A stretch of DNA of 8,924 nt from assembly GCA_031274075.1 (NCBI GenBank), contig JAISQQ010000198.1, positions 1 through 8,924 on the forward strand, written 5' to 3'. Both the position numbers and the translations under genes were made by a program. The notes below the pieces were generated by a model. It had not been told where the DNA came from, did no database searches, and worked only from the letters and a program-made list of their open reading frames with translations. The stretch is from Accumulibacter sp. (GTDB taxonomy: Bacteria > Pseudomonadota > Gammaproteobacteria > Burkholderiales > Rhodocyclaceae). Positions within the stretch are counted from its first letter, which is position 1; the number at the start of each line of letters is the position of its first letter. Positions 7,062 through 8,924 of the stretch are shown piece after piece.

Positions 7062-8420
7062 TCAATAGACCGGCGCGCCCTTGATGAGCGAAGGAATCCA
7101 CAAGGAGAACCCAGGCACGTAGGTGACCACGGCCATGACGGCGAACAGGGCGCCGTAGAAGGGCAGGATGGTCTTCATCACCTCTTCGACCGAGACCTCG
7201 CCGATGGCGCAGCCGACGAACTGCGTCGTGCCGACCGGCGGCGTGTTCAGGCCCAGCGCGCAGTTGAGCAGCATGACGATGCCGAACTGCACCGGCCCCA
7301 TGCCCATCTGGATCGCCAGCGGCAGGAACAGCGGCGTGCAGATCAGGATGGTCGAGGCCATGTCCATGAAGGTGCCGAGCAGAAAGAGGATCAGGTTGAT
7401 CAGGAAAAACATGAGGTAGGGGTTGGTCGTCGCCGTGAGCATCGCCGCGGCGGTCTTGTCGGGGATTTCCAGGATGGCCATGATGTACTGGAACATCGTC
7501 GATACGCCGATCAGCAGCAGGACGACGCCCGTAGTCTTGGCCGCCTTGGCCGCCGCCTTCATCAGCTTGGCCCAGGTCATCGTGCGATAGCAGAAGAAGG
7601 TGAGGAACAGCGAGTAGGTCACGGCGATGCCGGCCGCTTCGGTGGCGGTGGTGATCCCCTTGACGATGCAGCCGAGGATGATGACCACGACGAACATGCC
7701 GGGAATGGCCGCGATGAAGGAGTTGAACACGGCGCGCCAGCCGGCGAAGGGGTCGAGCCGGTCGGAACCGTCGGCGCGGCGCGGGTAGCCTTCGCGCTTG
7801 GCGACCCAGTAGGCGGCGACCAGCATGCAGACCATCAGGACGAGCACCGGCAGCAGTCCGGAGAACATCAGTTCGCCGATCGACGCGCCCTTGACCATGA
7901 CGTTCGATCCGGCCAGCAGGCCGGAGGTGCTCGAGGCGGCGAAGGCGTAGATGATCAGGTTGTGCGAGGTCGGCATCAGCGCGCCGCAGAGCGCGGCGTG
8001 GGTGGTGACGTTGACCGCGTAGTCGGCGCTGTAGCCTTCGCGTTTCATCATCGGGATCATGACGCCGCCCATGGCCGAGACGTCGGCCACCGGCGAGCCG
8101 GAAACGCCGCCGAACAGCGTGCAGGCGACGACGTTGGCCATGCCCAGGCCGCCGCGCCAGTGCCCGACCAGGTTGCGCGCGAAATCGACGATCTTGTCGG
8201 CGATGCCGCCGTGCAGCATCAGTTCTCCGGAAAAGATGAAGAACGGGATGGCCAGGAAGGAGAAGACGTTCATCCCGGCGATCAGGTTCTGGAAGGCGAG
8301 TTCGAGCGGGAAGCCTTCGACCCAGTAGGTGGCCATGCAGCTCAGGGCGATCGAGAAGGCGACCGGCACGCCGAGCAGGAGGAAGATCAGGAAGCTGATG
8401 CAGAGGACGGTCAGTGCCAT
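7062..8420 (-). CDS. TRAP transporter large permease subunit, DctM family
   Basis: The 12-helix-class permease of a tripartite ATP-independent periplasmic transporter, which uses ion gradients to import solutes, usually organic acids, delivered by a periplasmic binding protein. The 452-residue product is hydrophobic throughout. It shows FLAIPFFIFSGELM (about 55-68), LFGGVSGSPVADVSAMGGVMIPMM (about 102-125), GYSADYA, ALMPTSHNLIIYAFA (about 147-161), ATEAAGIAV (about 259-267), GTFMDMASTILICTPLFLPLA (about 349-369) and the near-universal LNTPPVGTTQF (about 391-401). It is about 25 residues longer than many DctM proteins, partly from an insert at about 163-178. The start overlaps the end of dctQ by 10 nt. 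AAGGA lies about 12 nt upstream, so translational coupling is likely. The substrate cannot be read from the sequence, so no gene symbol is given. Confidence 0.94.
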   Translation of the reverse strand: MALTVLCISFLIFLLLGVPVAFSIALSCMATYWVEGFPLELAFQNLIAGMNVFSFLAIPFFIFSGELMLHGGIADKIVDFARNLVGHWRGGLGMANVVACTLFGGVSGSPVADVSAMGGVMIPMMKREGYSADYAVNVTTHAALCGALMPTSHNLIIYAFAASSTSGLLAGSNVMVKGASIGELMFSGLLPVLVLMVCMLVAAYWVAKREGYPRRADGSDRLDPFAGWRAVFNSFIAAIPGMFVVVIILGCIVKGITTATEAAGIAVTYSLFLTFFCYRTMTWAKLMKAAAKAAKTTGVVLLLIGVSTMFQYIMAILEIPDKTAAAMLTATTNPYLMFFLINLILFLLGTFMDMASTILICTPLFLPLAIQMGMGPVQFGIVMLLNCALGLNTPPVGTTQFVGCAIGEVSVEEVMKTILPFYGALFAVMAVVTYVPGFSLWIPSLIKGAPVY

Positions 8421-8905
8421 GATGGGGTCACTTCCTTGTCAGTGTACAGGGCGATCAGGTGTTCGATCGAGAACAGGATGATCAGGACGCCGGCGACGAC
8501 GCAGGGGGCGTAGCGCCAGGCTTCGGAAATGCCCAGCGTGGGGATGTAGTTGGTCCACACGGCTTTGCCCATCATGGTGCAGCCCCAGGTGAGGGAGACG
8601 CCGAAGACGATGGTCAGGAAGCCGACGACGTTGCCGATCCAGAACTGGATCTTCTTGGGCAGCAGTCCGACCAGCGATTCCATGCCGATGTGCCCTTCGT
8701 CGCGCACTCCGGCGGCGGCGCCGAACATGGCGATGCAGATGACCAGTATGAGCGCGACCTGTTCCGACCACGCCGGGGCGTCGTTGAGGACGTAGCGCCA
8801 GAACACCGAGCAGACCACGACGGCGACGATCCCCAGCAGCCCCGCGACCGCGATGTACAGCGCCCAACGCGACAGCCGGGCGTTCAGGTGGGTGAGCCAT
8901 TCCAT
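8411..8905 (-). CDS. TRAP transporter small permease subunit, DctQ family
   Basis: The four-helix partner of the DctM permease. The 164-residue length is normal. Helices lie at about 15-36, 47-65, 87-108 and 131-152. The family signature FWRYVLNDAPAWSEQVA (about 35-51) is present, followed by RDEGHIGMESLVGLLP and the third-loop motif IPTLGISEAWRY (about 121-132). The ATG at 8905 has GGGAAG 6 nt upstream. The stop lies 10 nt inside dctM, the usual tight coupling. The binding-protein gene (dctP) is not visible; with only 19 bp left before the window edge, it and the operon promoter probably lie to the right. Confidence 0.93.
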   Translation of the reverse strand: MEWLTHLNARLSRWALYIAVAGLLGIVAVVVCSVFWRYVLNDAPAWSEQVALILVICIAMFGAAAGVRDEGHIGMESLVGLLPKKIQFWIGNVVGFLTIVFGVSLTWGCTMMGKAVWTNYIPTLGISEAWRYAPCVVAGVLIILFSIEHLIALYTDKEVTPSWH

Positions 8906-8911
8906 TGCGTT

Positions 8912-8917
8912 CTTCCC
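8912..8917 (-). promoter_or_regulatory. Shine-Dalgarno site of dctQ
   Basis: GGGAAG on the minus strand, 6 nt before the ATG at 8905. It supports this start over the out-of-frame ATG at 8900. Confidence 0.6.
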
Positions 8918-8924
8918 AGAAAAA

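Noticed and set aside
7072..7079. GGCGCGCC palindrome near the dctM end
   Set aside because: It is expected by chance in GC-rich coding DNA, and it codes for ordinary C-terminal residues of DctM.
7962..8513. 183-codon plus-strand acidic, His-rich frame
   Set aside because: It is the antisense of the hydrophobic dctM/dctQ codons, and its charged composition follows from complementing Leu/Ile/Val codons.

Overview
The window is GC-rich, densely coded bacterial chromosome. Its left part carries the gene order leuB – asd – fimV – (small membrane protein) – truA. From general knowledge, this order is typical of Betaproteobacteria, where it usually lies between leuCD and trpFBA. Protein features agree: an enterobacterial/proteobacterial-type Asd and a large FimV. 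A TRAP transporter on the right would suit a member of the Rhodocyclales or a relative, but that taxonomic guess is an inference.

Layout. (1) 1-1016: leuB, missing about 20 N-terminal codons off the left edge. (2) 1038/1044-2180: asd, 21-27 bp downstream and probably co-transcribed. A clear hairpin/T-tract terminator follows at 2196-2227. (3) 2228-2323: an AT-rich leader with several promoter-like hexamer pairs, leading into fimV (2324-5554), a 1076-residue inner-membrane hub protein with signal peptide, LysM, coiled coil, Pro-rich linker, membrane helix, TPR-like block, acidic linker and FimV C-terminal domain. (4) 5534-5620: a good promoter candidate over the fimV stop codon, immediately followed by a strong hairpin with a T-rich tail. 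(5) 5629-6261: a 210-residue membrane protein resembling the CbiQ/EcfT family, then truA (6270-7061), 8 bp downstream. (6) 7062-8420 and 8411-8905, minus strand: dctM and dctQ of a TRAP transporter, overlapping by 10 bp. The substrate-binding protein gene is not in the window and probably lies beyond the right edge.

The left genes serve leucine and aspartate-family amino-acid synthesis, pole/pilus organisation and tRNA modification. They form an old conserved neighbourhood rather than one pathway. The TRAP genes converge on truA with no base between the two stop codons, at the place where trpF would be expected, so this junction looks like a rearrangement or insertion boundary. I see no RNA genes, CRISPR arrays, transposases or phage genes, and no gene-free stretch above 300 bp. 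I do not see a convincing undescribed system. The most interesting items are the orphan EcfT-like protein with its promoter-hairpin leader, the repeat architecture of FimV, and the truA/dctM junction.
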